A stretch of DNA of 64,000 nucleotides from Sinomicrobium kalidii. GTDB taxonomy: Bacteria; Bacteroidota; Bacteroidia; Flavobacteriales; Flavobacteriaceae. Every line of letters begins with the position of its first letter. Within the stretch, counting starts at the first letter, position 1. Under the pieces are notes generated by a model, which saw only the letters and a program-made list of their open reading frames with translations, did not search any database and was not told the DNA's origin. The DNA is taken from positions 2,728,001 through 2,792,000 of the forward strand of contig NZ_CP089211.1 in assembly GCF_021183825.1 (NCBI RefSeq), written 5' to 3'. Below, piece after piece: positions 27,091 through 35,215 of this stretch. A program made the position numbers and the translations under genes.

Positions 27091-27327
27091 ATGGAAAAGT
27101 CTGAATTACTGAAAATTGCAGGTAAAAGAATACAGGAATTACGTGAGCAAAAAGGACTTACTCAGGTAGATTTAGCAGGTAAAATTCAGGGTGAATTTGA
27201 TACTACCAATGTGTCCCGTATTGAATCAGGAAGAACTAATCCTACGCTATACACCCTATGCAAAATAGCCAGTGCATTGGAAATCCCTCTTAGAGAGTTA
27301 GTGGATATAGAATTACCTGAAGATTAA
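27091..27327 (+). CDS. XRE-family helix-turn-helix regulator
   Basis: 78 aa from the ATG at 27091. In-frame TTG 27073 and ATG 27082 lie inside the operator-like dyad, so they are less likely. The classic XRE fold covers nearly the whole protein: IQELREQKGLTQVDLAGKIQ, then TTNVSRIESGRTNPTLYTL. Small stand-alone XRE proteins usually act as phage- or plasmid-type repressors. Here the divergent lipoprotein gene and the gene itself are the obvious targets. A related dyad (ACTTGC-N6-GCAAGT) also occurs in the small-RNA promoter at 34435. Confidence 0.85.
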   Translation: MEKSELLKIAGKRIQELREQKGLTQVDLAGKIQGEFDTTNVSRIESGRTNPTLYTLCKIASALEIPLRELVDIELPED

Positions 27328-27520
27328 AATTTGGCTATTTGATAGTTTCGGCCTTTCTTACCTTGTATTTTCTTCATAACATCTAATATTCATATTTTGT
27401 TACTTCTCATAGACATTAGAGGGAATAGATTTGGCTATAATACTATTATCTGCAAAATTTGTTTAAGGTCAAAAAGATGTGTTTTTAAGCTAATTTAGCT
27501 ACATACTCGCGTACATAAAT

Positions 27521-27556
27521 TGCAAACTTTGCAGATATTGCAGAACCTGCAATATT
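27521..27556. repeat. 9-bp periodic TGCA array, locus A
   Basis: TGCA occurs at 27521, 27530, 27539 and 27548, exactly every 9 bp, each followed by A or G. The array abuts the stop codon of the second RadC-like gene. Matching arrays lie at 44129 and 47266. The gap 27328-27520 holds nothing else I can support. Confidence 0.75.
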
Positions 27557-27990
27557 TACAAATCCTTGTTATCGGCCAGACTATAATATCCTTCCTTTGT
27601 AACAATCAAATGGTCAAACAGCCTTATATCTACTAGGCTGGTAGCTAATTTTAACCTCCTTGTAATCTGCAAATCAGCTTTACTTGGCTGTAAATTACCG
27701 CTGGGGTGATTGTGTAGTAAAATAATACCACTAGCCACTGCTTTTATGGCTACACTCAATACCAACTTCAAGTCCACATAACAAGTTGTAATACCTCCCT
27801 TAGACAAGTGGAATATGCCTGTAACTATACCTGCCCTGTTTAAAAGCAAGATTTTAGCTTCTTCCTGTAATTCTATGGTGTTCATATTCCAGTTATCCAA
27901 AGCTACTCTGTAAGTGTCTTTACTGCTGTTTATTTTAACCCTGCCCTTATTCTCATTGGAATAGGATATATTGATTTCACATACTTTCAT
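27556..27990 (-). CDS. RadC-like JAB domain protein (second copy)
   Basis: 144 aa. It carries the same JAB core as the copy at 23799 (LLHNHPSGNLQPSKADLQIT) but is clearly diverged elsewhere, so it is not a recent duplicate. It lacks the helix-hairpin-helix region. A 54-bp near-palindrome lies 19-72 bp before its ATG, and a 9-bp-periodic TGCA array touches its stop codon. Function as for the first copy; the two may act on different states of the element. Confidence 0.85.
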   Translation of the reverse strand: MKVCEINISYSNENKGRVKINSSKDTYRVALDNWNMNTIELQEEAKILLLNRAGIVTGIFHLSKGGITTCYVDLKLVLSVAIKAVASGIILLHNHPSGNLQPSKADLQITRRLKLATSLVDIRLFDHLIVTKEGYYSLADNKDL

Positions 27991-28008
27991 GGTTGTAAAA
28001 ATTTAAAA

Positions 28009-28062
28009 GACCTTACAACTTGGTTGAGATACTATATAGTACCTGTACCAAAATGTAAGGTC
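28009..28062. repeat. 54-bp imperfect palindrome
   Basis: The dyad is centred at 28035.5, and 22 of 27 base pairs are symmetric. The outer arms are GACCTTACA / TGTAAGGTC, the inner arms TTGGT / ACCAA, and the core TACTATATAGTA is perfect. It lies upstream of the second RadC-like gene. Possible roles: large operator, 5'-leader hairpin, or a replication/transfer site. Confidence 0.75.
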
Positions 28063-28246
28063 AACATAAAATTCCATTCATGGAAACACCCCTATAAGGT
28101 GTGAAACCAACACTGGAAAAAGTAAAAAAGTGCCAAAGTGATCTTTTCTGCATAAACTTTTGTTTTCAAGATAAAGTGGTCAAGAATATCCCGAATAAAA
28201 AGTTTTGCATTATTCTGTCACTTCAGCACTATGATTAATAATAGAA

Positions 28247-28627
28247 CTACTGTGCTAATTCAGCATACTGCCCATTTTGGGAGAATGTACTAACATCAGC
28301 CCTAAGTTCATTTTCGGGTGAAGGAGCATCTTCTTCAGGGATATAAACCCACCTGTGGGACAGGGTTAATTCCTCTCCTGTTTCCTTCACCACATAAGAA
28401 TAAGGCTCTACTTCCTGTCTAACCACCTGACCAGGCATTTCTGTCCCAATAAGGGCTGCACAGGTTTCCTCATCAAAGGTGGAAGGAATGCTGGTTTTCT
28501 TGGAAGTAGCATAGAAATGTCCTGTTTCCTTACTTCTCACCATTTCAATTCCTCCTGAAATTTCCAACACAAAGAACTCCCTTCCATCCTCTGCCTGTCT
28601 TTGTTTGTAGTTAATGATACGTACCAT
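28247..28627 (-). CDS. Hypothetical island protein (126 aa)
   Basis: Start set at the ATG at 28627 (MVRIINYKQRQAEDGREFF). The first 100 residues are beta-rich and orderly (FVLEISGGIEMVRSKETGHF, SHRWVYIPEE), followed by a short polar tail. No export signal is seen. Proteins of this look are frequent in Bacteroidota integrative elements near RadC and XRE genes, which is my only basis for calling it an element gene. Function unknown. Confidence 0.65.
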   Translation of the reverse strand: MVRIINYKQRQAEDGREFFVLEISGGIEMVRSKETGHFYATSKKTSIPSTFDEETCAALIGTEMPGQVVRQEVEPYSYVVKETGEELTLSHRWVYIPEEDAPSPENELRADVSTFSQNGQYAELAQ

Positions 28628-29186
28628 TGGTATAAAATTTTGAGTTGAACAAAGCCTATAAAACATCCTAATCTACTAAGAGTTTCAGCTATCACCTTGA
28701 AACTGTTGCATGAAAAATCTGAATGTTTTGTGATAGGCAGCAAGAACTGGTGTCCTGCTTCAAATAAGTGGGGGTATTTAGTGCGGGGGAGTGAGGGGGA
28801 AATAAAAGGTTAGTATTGTAGAGCCTAGAAGAATAAAGGGCTATTTCCTTATTCTATAATTCTCTTTAACTTCTAAGAGCTGCTTTCCCTTTCCATCATT
28901 GGGATAAAAACAGCCCTTTAGAGGCTAGGAGGTTTAAGGAAGGTTGATAAAAATTCCAAGTTGGGAAGAATTCAAAAATTCAGCTCAAATAAAAAAGGCT
29001 TAAAAAATCAGTCTTTTATATCTGGCTCAAAAAAAGTTTTTGCTTGTAAAAGGGGGTGGGGGAGTTTCCCCTCAGAGATAAAGGGGGGTACTTAATATGA
29101 GGTCCCTTGTACATGTATAATATTGGGATCTCCGGATTTTTTTAATTTTTTTTTATAGTATTTTAGCAATACACAAAAATTGAACT
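28628..29186. other. Non-coding G-rich leader region before type III R-M
   Basis: I see no supported gene here. The stretch has two clusters of G runs (28770-28799 with three G5 runs; 29052-29088 with G5, G5 and G6) and an 8-bp inverted repeat AAAGGGCT / AGCCCTTT spanning about 80 nt around 28835-28920. These are unusual in an AT-rich island and may mark structured RNA or DNA upstream of mod. Confidence 0.5.
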
Positions 29187-30836
29187 ATGCCTACACTACA
29201 CTGGATAGGAAAAGACAAGGTTATAAATCATCATCAAGATGTACCATATAAAATTCTTGAGAAAAGATACACATACTGCAATGGAATAGAAACCAAAAAC
29301 GCCACAAGTGACAACAAAATAATACACGGAGATAATCTTGAAGCCTTAAAAAGTCTATTGCCTGAGTATGAAGGTAAAATTAAGTGTATTTATATAGACC
29401 CTCCTTACAATACCGGGAATGAAGGTTGGGTATATAATGATAATGTAAGCCATCCCAAACTGAAAAAATGGTTAGGTGAAGTAGTAGGTAAAGAGGGAGA
29501 GGATTTAAGCAGGCATGATAAATGGCTATGTATGATATACCCTAGGCTTAAATTATTGCATAAACTATTAGCAGATGATGGTGTCATTTTCATAAGTATT
29601 GATGACAATGAATATCAACATCTAAAATTAATTTGTGATGAAATTTTTAGTAGAAAGAATTTCATTACAACCTTTACATGGAGGACAGATGGTAACTTTG
29701 ATAATCAGGCTAAAATTAAAATAAATCATGAGTATATTTTATGTTATAGCAAAAGAGCAGGGTATTTTGAATTTCCGGAACTAATTGATTTGAATGTTGA
29801 AGAGACAAGTAAATTATTCAATAATAAAATTATAAATACAATAGTTAAAAATGGCCCTAAAAATCCAATAAGTAAAATTAAATTACCTATTGGTTTTAAA
29901 ACGAATTTTAAAAGTGGGATCATAAAAAAAAGAGAAGATTCTTTTCCTTTTTTCCATAGTGATGCCATAGTAGATGATTATAAGCTACAAAATAATGTTA
30001 TTGTTGAAAGTGGATGGAGTTCTAAAAGAATTTTTGAACTCTTTTTGGCAAACAACTTAGAACCAGTAATAGATACCAAAGGACAATTGACTAAATTCTA
30101 TTTGACTGAGAATGGAGCGATAGAAAGTGAGAAAACTAGAGAAAAACAAAGTCATGTTATTAGTTCATTGATGAATATGGGAAGTACTCAAAATATGAGT
30201 AATGAACTTAAAACTATGGGGTTCTCTTTCTCATTTCCAAAACCAGTTACTTTAATAAAGTATCTAATCTCAGTATTTAATAGTAAAGATTTTTATATTC
30301 TTGATTCTTTTGCTGGATCTGGAACCACTGCACATGCTGTACTAAATCTTAATAAAGAAGACGGGGGTAACAGAAAATTCATCTTAGTAGAAATGGAAGA
30401 CTATGCCAATACCATTACTGCTGAAAGAATAAAAAGAGTAATAGATGGTTATGGTAAAGACAAAAAAAATGTAGAAGGTACAGGAGGAGATTTTGATTAC
30501 TATGAGTTAGGGGCTCCTCTATTTTTAAATAATGAACTTTTAAATGAAGAAGTAGGCATTGAAAGAATACAGGAATATGTATGGTATAGTGAAACCAGAA
30601 GTCCTTACGAACCTCAAGAAGAACATTATCTTTTAGGAGCCTATAACGGCACTGCTTACTATTTCTATTATGAAAGAGATAGGCTTACTACCCTTGATGA
30701 TAGTTTTTTAAGAGTCATAAAAACCAAAGCAGAACAATATATAATCTATGCAGATAATTGTTTGTTAGATGATAGGCTAATGGACAAGTATCACATTATC
30801 TTTAAGAAGATACCAAGAGATATAAGTAGATTTTAA
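29187..30836 (+). CDS. mod: Type III restriction-modification methyltransferase (Mod)
   Basis: 549 aa. The beta-class N6-adenine methyltransferase order is visible: catalytic DPPY at residues 71-74 (IDPPYNTGNEG) comes first, and the SAM-binding FAGSG at 375-379 (DSFAGSGTTAHAV) comes last, with a variable target-recognition region between. Mod both methylates its asymmetric site and provides specificity for Res. The res gene begins about 40 bp downstream on the same strand, so they form an operon. The recognition sequence cannot be inferred. Confidence 0.93.
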   Translation: MPTLHWIGKDKVINHHQDVPYKILEKRYTYCNGIETKNATSDNKIIHGDNLEALKSLLPEYEGKIKCIYIDPPYNTGNEGWVYNDNVSHPKLKKWLGEVVGKEGEDLSRHDKWLCMIYPRLKLLHKLLADDGVIFISIDDNEYQHLKLICDEIFSRKNFITTFTWRTDGNFDNQAKIKINHEYILCYSKRAGYFEFPELIDLNVEETSKLFNNKIINTIVKNGPKNPISKIKLPIGFKTNFKSGIIKKREDSFPFFHSDAIVDDYKLQNNVIVESGWSSKRIFELFLANNLEPVIDTKGQLTKFYLTENGAIESEKTREKQSHVISSLMNMGSTQNMSNELKTMGFSFSFPKPVTLIKYLISVFNSKDFYILDSFAGSGTTAHAVLNLNKEDGGNRKFILVEMEDYANTITAERIKRVIDGYGKDKKNVEGTGGDFDYYELGAPLFLNNELLNEEVGIERIQEYVWYSETRSPYEPQEEHYLLGAYNGTAYYFYYERDRLTTLDDSFLRVIKTKAEQYIIYADNCLLDDRLMDKYHIIFKKIPRDISRF

Positions 30837-30877
30837 AGAACAAACCAAGAATTGTTGTGCATGAAACAAATCAACCA

Positions 30878-33547
30878 ATGGAATTAAAACCATATCAAAA
30901 ACAAGTTATAAAGGATTTAGAAAGCTATTTAGAGAATCTACAAATCCATCAATCCCCAGCCAAAGCCTTCAATGCCTATTGGGAAGATAAAATTGGAGAA
31001 TATACCATCAATCTTGATGGCACTACTACAGGAATGAGACCTTATAAGGATAACATTCCTGGAGCCATACACGTAGCAGCTAAAGTTCCTACCGCTGGTG
31101 GAAAAACCTTTATAGCCTGTAATGCCCTACATACTATAAATAAATATTTTAATCAAGGAAACCCGAAAGCTGTGGTATGGTTAGTACCTTGGTCTAACCT
31201 CTTACAGCAAACAATTAAAAATCTTTCAGACTTGAGCCACCCATACAGAGAAAAGCTAAACAGTCTCTTCAATGGCAGGGTTGAAGTTTATGAAAAAGAG
31301 GATTTGCTCCAGGGGACTAATTTTAACCCAACCTCTGTAACAGAACAACTCAACATTTTTGTTTTCAATTTTAGCAGTCTAAGGATCAATTCCCAAAAAA
31401 AAGAGGATAGGAAAGTATTTCAAGAAAATGGAGCATTAGAACCTTTTAAAGATGTAATTATTAATGAAGATTTGATATTACCTCATACAGATGAAACTGC
31501 TTTAATTAATGTGATTAGGAGTTTAAATCCTGTGGTTATTGTTGATGAAAGCCACAACGCAGAAAGTGATTTAAGTGTAGAGATGCTTAATAACTTGAAT
31601 CCTTCCTTAGTTTTAGACCTTACTGCAACCCCAAAAGAGAATAGTAATATAATCAGTTTTGTAAATGCTATGGCTCTTAAAAAAGAGCACATGGTAAAAC
31701 TACCTGTAGTGGTTTATAATCACCACAGAAAAGAAGAAGTTATTAGTAGCGCTTTACAATTACAAAGACAACTGGAACTTCTAGCCAGAGAGGAAGAAAA
31801 AGAAACCGGCAGATATATTAGACCAATCATTTTGTTTCAAGCCCAATCCAATATAAAGGGTAAGAACAATACTACTTTTCAAAAGATAAAAGAGCAGTTA
31901 ATCAAACTTAAAATCCCAGAGGAACAAGTAAAAATCAAGGTTAGTGGAATAGATGAGCTTAAAGACATAGATCTTATGGCTAAAGATTGTCCTGTAAGGT
32001 ATATTATTACCATCAATGCCTTAAAGGAAGGTTGGGATTGTCCTAATGCCTATATCCTTGCATCCCTAGCAGATAAATCTTCTCCTGTGGAAGTAGAGCA
32101 GATTTTAGGAAGAGTGTTGAGGCAACCTTATGTTACTAAGCACAAAAATCAATTATTAAATCTATCTTTTGTTTTAACAGCTTCATCCAAGTTCAATGAA
32201 ACATTGGACAGCATTGTTAAGGGATTACAGGATTCCGGGTTTAGTAAAGAAGATTATTATGCAGAAGAACAACCGGAAGAGAAAAAAACTATTGATGAAG
32301 TGCTACAGGAAGAGTTATTTGGAACTGATGATGACACCATAAAGCCTGATGATGATTTTGATTTAGATGCTGTGGATTTTAATCCTTCAGATGAATTGAG
32401 TATAGAAGATATAAACCAACAAAATCCAATAATCAACCATATTACAGAAAAAGCTAAAGTTGAAGGTGATGCTTTTGAAGAAAAAGTGAAAGAAGTGGAT
32501 ATGGATGACGTTTCTAATTATTTATCTCAGGTTATGAACAAACAACCCAAAAAGTATGCTATTGATAGTCAGTTTAAGGATGTCGCAGGCAACATTAAGT
32601 TACCACAGTTCTTTAAAAAAGTAGATGAAAATGAATTGCATGATAATATCTTATTTGAAGAATTGGGAACCAATGAAACCTTCTTGAATAAAAATAGTTT
32701 ATTAGATGGTTTTTTATTGTCTAACCAGGACTCAAAAATAGATTTTGACGAAAGTTCAGCAGATATTTACAAAGTAGATTTTGATGAAAGCAAAAGGACT
32801 ACTGCTGTTAAAAAACTATCCCAAAGGGCAAAAAACATACTCCTTGACAATATCCTATCCAAACCAAAGGAAAGTCAGATTTCTGATGTGAGTAGTATGA
32901 TTGTGTCCAAATTGGGTGATATGACACCTATTTCTGAACAAGAGTTAAAAAAGTATGTGAGTAGGGTTTTTGACAACCTGAACACTGAACAAGTTAGGGA
33001 TATAGTGGATAATGATTTTATCTACATTAGAAAAATCAAAGATAAGATTAATAGCTTAACCCAGATTTATGCTAAAGAAAGATTTCAAATACTGCTGGAT
33101 GCTAATGAAATTATAGTTAAGGACAACTTCACTTTTTCTGATACTATCATGCCTCTTTACCCAAGTACTCCTATATCCAAATCACTCTATGAAAGAGAGG
33201 AAAAAATGAACAATTATGAACAGGATATGATACTAGAAATAGCTTCATTAGAAAATATTGAGTTCTGGCATAGGAACCTTGAAAGAGGAAAAGGCTTTTA
33301 TTTAAATGGCTTTAGCTCTAACCATTATCCTGATTTTATCCTCTATACCAAAAAAGGTAATATCATTTTATTAGAAACTAAAGGTGATGTATATGATAAT
33401 GATGATAGTAGGGATAAAAACAGGTTGGGTAAAATATGGGCACAGAAAGCTGGAGATAACTATAAATATTTTATGGTGTTTCAATCTAAGGATGTGCCTG
33501 ACACCTATACAGCTAAAAGTATAATAGAGGTGTTGAAGAAATTGTAG
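30878..33547 (+). CDS. res: Type III restriction endonuclease subunit (Res)
   Basis: 889 aa from the ATG at 30878; an upstream GTG at 30857 is possible. SF2 helicase motifs: Walker A in PTAGGKTFIA (about residues 71-80), DESHN box II near 230, and ALKEGWDCPNAY with EQILGRVLRQ motif VI near 390-410. An acidic linker follows. The C terminus carries the PD-(D/E)XK nuclease (YPDFILYTKK, then LLETKGD). Res cleaves unmodified DNA after ATP-dependent communication between two sites. The Abi_2 gene starts 6 bp downstream, suggesting one defence operon. Confidence 0.93.
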   Translation: MELKPYQKQVIKDLESYLENLQIHQSPAKAFNAYWEDKIGEYTINLDGTTTGMRPYKDNIPGAIHVAAKVPTAGGKTFIACNALHTINKYFNQGNPKAVVWLVPWSNLLQQTIKNLSDLSHPYREKLNSLFNGRVEVYEKEDLLQGTNFNPTSVTEQLNIFVFNFSSLRINSQKKEDRKVFQENGALEPFKDVIINEDLILPHTDETALINVIRSLNPVVIVDESHNAESDLSVEMLNNLNPSLVLDLTATPKENSNIISFVNAMALKKEHMVKLPVVVYNHHRKEEVISSALQLQRQLELLAREEEKETGRYIRPIILFQAQSNIKGKNNTTFQKIKEQLIKLKIPEEQVKIKVSGIDELKDIDLMAKDCPVRYIITINALKEGWDCPNAYILASLADKSSPVEVEQILGRVLRQPYVTKHKNQLLNLSFVLTASSKFNETLDSIVKGLQDSGFSKEDYYAEEQPEEKKTIDEVLQEELFGTDDDTIKPDDDFDLDAVDFNPSDELSIEDINQQNPIINHITEKAKVEGDAFEEKVKEVDMDDVSNYLSQVMNKQPKKYAIDSQFKDVAGNIKLPQFFKKVDENELHDNILFEELGTNETFLNKNSLLDGFLLSNQDSKIDFDESSADIYKVDFDESKRTTAVKKLSQRAKNILLDNILSKPKESQISDVSSMIVSKLGDMTPISEQELKKYVSRVFDNLNTEQVRDIVDNDFIYIRKIKDKINSLTQIYAKERFQILLDANEIIVKDNFTFSDTIMPLYPSTPISKSLYEREEKMNNYEQDMILEIASLENIEFWHRNLERGKGFYLNGFSSNHYPDFILYTKKGNIILLETKGDVYDNDDSRDKNRLGKIWAQKAGDNYKYFMVFQSKDVPDTYTAKSIIEVLKKL

Positions 33548-33553
33548 AGCAGT

Positions 33554-34426
33554 ATGGGGAATATAGCAACAAATACTATTCAACAACTTGAAAAGCTGAA
33601 TTCAAGAGGTATGGATGTTGATTACTCGGATGAAAAAGTCAAGGAGATTTTATTAGACATTGGATACTATAGATTGGGGTTTTATTGGAATCCCTTTGAA
33701 ATCAATGGTAATTATCAATTTAGAGAGGGAACAAAATTATCTGATGTGGTAAAGCTGTATTATTTGGATGTTGACTTAAGAAACTTACTTATCAAATATA
33801 TCAATAGAATTGAAATTAATTTTAGAACCAAACTTGTGTATTATGTATCGAATAAACATAAATATTCCCCCACTTGGTTTATTCACCCTGATATAATGTT
33901 CAATTCGTTTATATCATCATTTGATCAACACTATTCTGATGAGTTCAAAAGAAATAATAAACCAATTAAATTGCATCATAACAAGTATATAAATGATAAA
34001 TATGCGCCAGCATGGAAGACATTAGAATTTTTTACTTTTGGTGTGGTTCTTAAGATATTCAAGTCGTTGAAAGATAATGATATACAAGAAAGGATTTCTA
34101 AATGTTATGAAATAAGAAACCTTAAAAAATTTATTAATCTTTTTGAAACAATTGTTTACATTAGAAATGTATGTTCTCATGGTGGAGTTTTATTTGATTT
34201 AAATACACCAAAGGGAATATCTATTTTACCTGGTATTAATTTTAATGACAATAATAGGCACTCACTAGACTCTACTATCAAAATTATTCTGTTCATTTTA
34301 GGAAAGATTTCAGAAAGTAGGAAAACAGAACTTGAAACAAGGATAAAGGAACTATTTGAAAGCCATAAAGATAATGAGGTACTTAAATCAATTATAGAAA
34401 ATAAAATTGGATATGAATTTGAATAA
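33554..34426 (+). CDS. Abi_2/AbiF-type HEPN abortive-infection protein
   Basis: 290 aa. The N terminus has the Abi_2 signature (LNSRGMDVDYSDEKV, then LDIGYYRLGFYWNPF). The middle region is LYYLDVDLRNLL with NRIEINFRTK, and TLEFFTFG follows. The C terminus carries a HEPN ribonuclease motif R-X4-H (RNVCSH, Arg204 to His209). AbiD/AbiF proteins cause growth arrest during phage infection. To my knowledge their HEPN fold is related to that of Cas13, and some are held in check by an adjacent non-coding RNA. The gene starts 6 bp after res and is followed at once by a complete small-RNA gene, which makes a toxin-antitoxin reading plausible. Confidence 0.88.
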   Translation: MGNIATNTIQQLEKLNSRGMDVDYSDEKVKEILLDIGYYRLGFYWNPFEINGNYQFREGTKLSDVVKLYYLDVDLRNLLIKYINRIEINFRTKLVYYVSNKHKYSPTWFIHPDIMFNSFISSFDQHYSDEFKRNNKPIKLHHNKYINDKYAPAWKTLEFFTFGVVLKIFKSLKDNDIQERISKCYEIRNLKKFINLFETIVYIRNVCSHGGVLFDLNTPKGISILPGINFNDNNRHSLDSTIKIILFILGKISESRKTELETRIKELFESHKDNEVLKSIIENKIGYEFE

Positions 34427-34434
34427 AGGCAGAT

Positions 34435-34467
34435 ACTTGCATATATGCAAGTAATTATGTATCTTTG
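34435..34467 (+). promoter_or_regulatory. Promoter with palindromic operator for small RNA
   Basis: TTG (34437-34439), 20 bp, then TATCTTTG (34460-34467) is a near-consensus Bacteroidota promoter (TTG-N19-TAnnTTTG). The -33 element sits inside a perfect palindrome, ACTTGCAT-AT-ATGCAAGT (34435-34452). It begins 8 bp after the Abi_2 stop codon. Confidence 0.75.
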
Positions 34468-34472
34468 TATGC

Positions 34473-34556
34473 TCTAAAGTGCCCTATTATTCAAGCAATA
34501 ATACTGCACTATAAAAGAATAATATAAACCCAGACTTGCTCTGGGTTTTTCATTTT
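34473..34556 (+). ncRNA. Predicted small structured RNA next to Abi_2/AbiF gene
   Basis: An RNA of about 84 nt is predicted from just after the TATCTTTG box to the T tract. Hairpin 1: AGTGC (34478-34482) pairs GCACT (34506-34510), then a 3x3 internal loop, then ATTATT (34486-34491) pairs AATAAT (34497-34502), with loop CAAGC. An AU-rich single-stranded stretch leads to the terminator hairpin with loop CTTGC. The two loops are complementary over four bases (CAAG with CTTG) and could kiss. No reading frame fits. Its position directly behind an AbiF-type gene suggests an RNA antitoxin or guide-like partner. The start is approximate. Confidence 0.7.
34527..34556 (+). terminator. Terminator of small RNA
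   Basis: A perfect 8-bp stem AACCCAGA / TCTGGGTT with a 5-nt loop is followed by TTTCATTTT. It is a strong intrinsic terminator and also closes the R-M/Abi_2 operon. From 34557 to 34762 I see no supported feature. Confidence 0.85.
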
Positions 34557-34762
34557 AAGATCCAATCTCTTTTAAAATTACCTCCAGAAGAACAGGGAAG
34601 ATTACATAAGCCCTATACAAAGTTATTGTTTCATCCGTCTTCCAAGAAAGAAAAGGCTTTCTAATATTTTGCCCTCCATGCCAAAAAGGTAGAATGGTCT
34701 GTCAAAACTCATTTTTAATTTTTATATCCGAAGAAAAAATCTAATTTACACTAGAACATTAT

Positions 34763-35215
34763 CTAATATCGTTTTGACTTTATTACTGGATTTAATTCCC
34801 TCTCAAGAAAAATCTCTAAAGCAGCAACCCAATGATAATGATCTGGGTTCAGAACATTGAATAATAGAACTTTTGAGTTTGGAGTGTCAGGTAAATATTT
34901 CATTTCAAAGGTTTCATTTCTGGTATTAGCATGAATATGCTCCAACGCTCTTTTTCTACTATTTGTAAGATGTCTGCCTACTTTAATAATTTTATTTGAC
35001 ACAATAAAAACATAAACGCCTGGATGATAGATAAACTCCTTTGTTGAACTTGACAAATCGGCTACATTCTCTTCTATAATCACAAATTTGTCCGAGACAC
35101 ATTGAAATTCTTGTTCAAATATTCTTTTTACTTGTAAAATCATGTTGCAGGTTGGAATGAAAACTGTATAGTTAATATTCTTTACAACTTTCTGAAAGGG
35201 GTAAATTGTCCTCAT
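34763..35215 (-). CDS. GIY-YIG nuclease-like protein
   Basis: 150 aa. The C-terminal two thirds fit a GIY-YIG domain: GVYVFIVSNKIIKVGRH supplies the GVY and KVG motif pair, SRKRALEHI the conserved Arg/His helix, and ALEIFLERELNP the metal-binding Glu. The first 55 residues are unique. GIY-YIG enzymes make single- or double-strand DNA cuts. The gene is last in a five-gene minus-strand operon and overlaps the preceding DUF2971 gene by 4 bp, so translational coupling is likely. A nuclease effector is inferred. Confidence 0.72.
   Translation of the reverse strand: MRTIYPFQKVVKNINYTVFIPTCNMILQVKRIFEQEFQCVSDKFVIIEENVADLSSSTKEFIYHPGVYVFIVSNKIIKVGRHLTNSRKRALEHIHANTRNETFEMKYLPDTPNSKVLLFNVLNPDHYHWVAALEIFLERELNPVIKSKRY

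Noticed and set aside
34557-34762. A further gene between the small RNA and the GIY-YIG gene
   Set aside because: Only an 18-codon minus-strand frame is present, with no start context or conservation I can judge; left unannotated.
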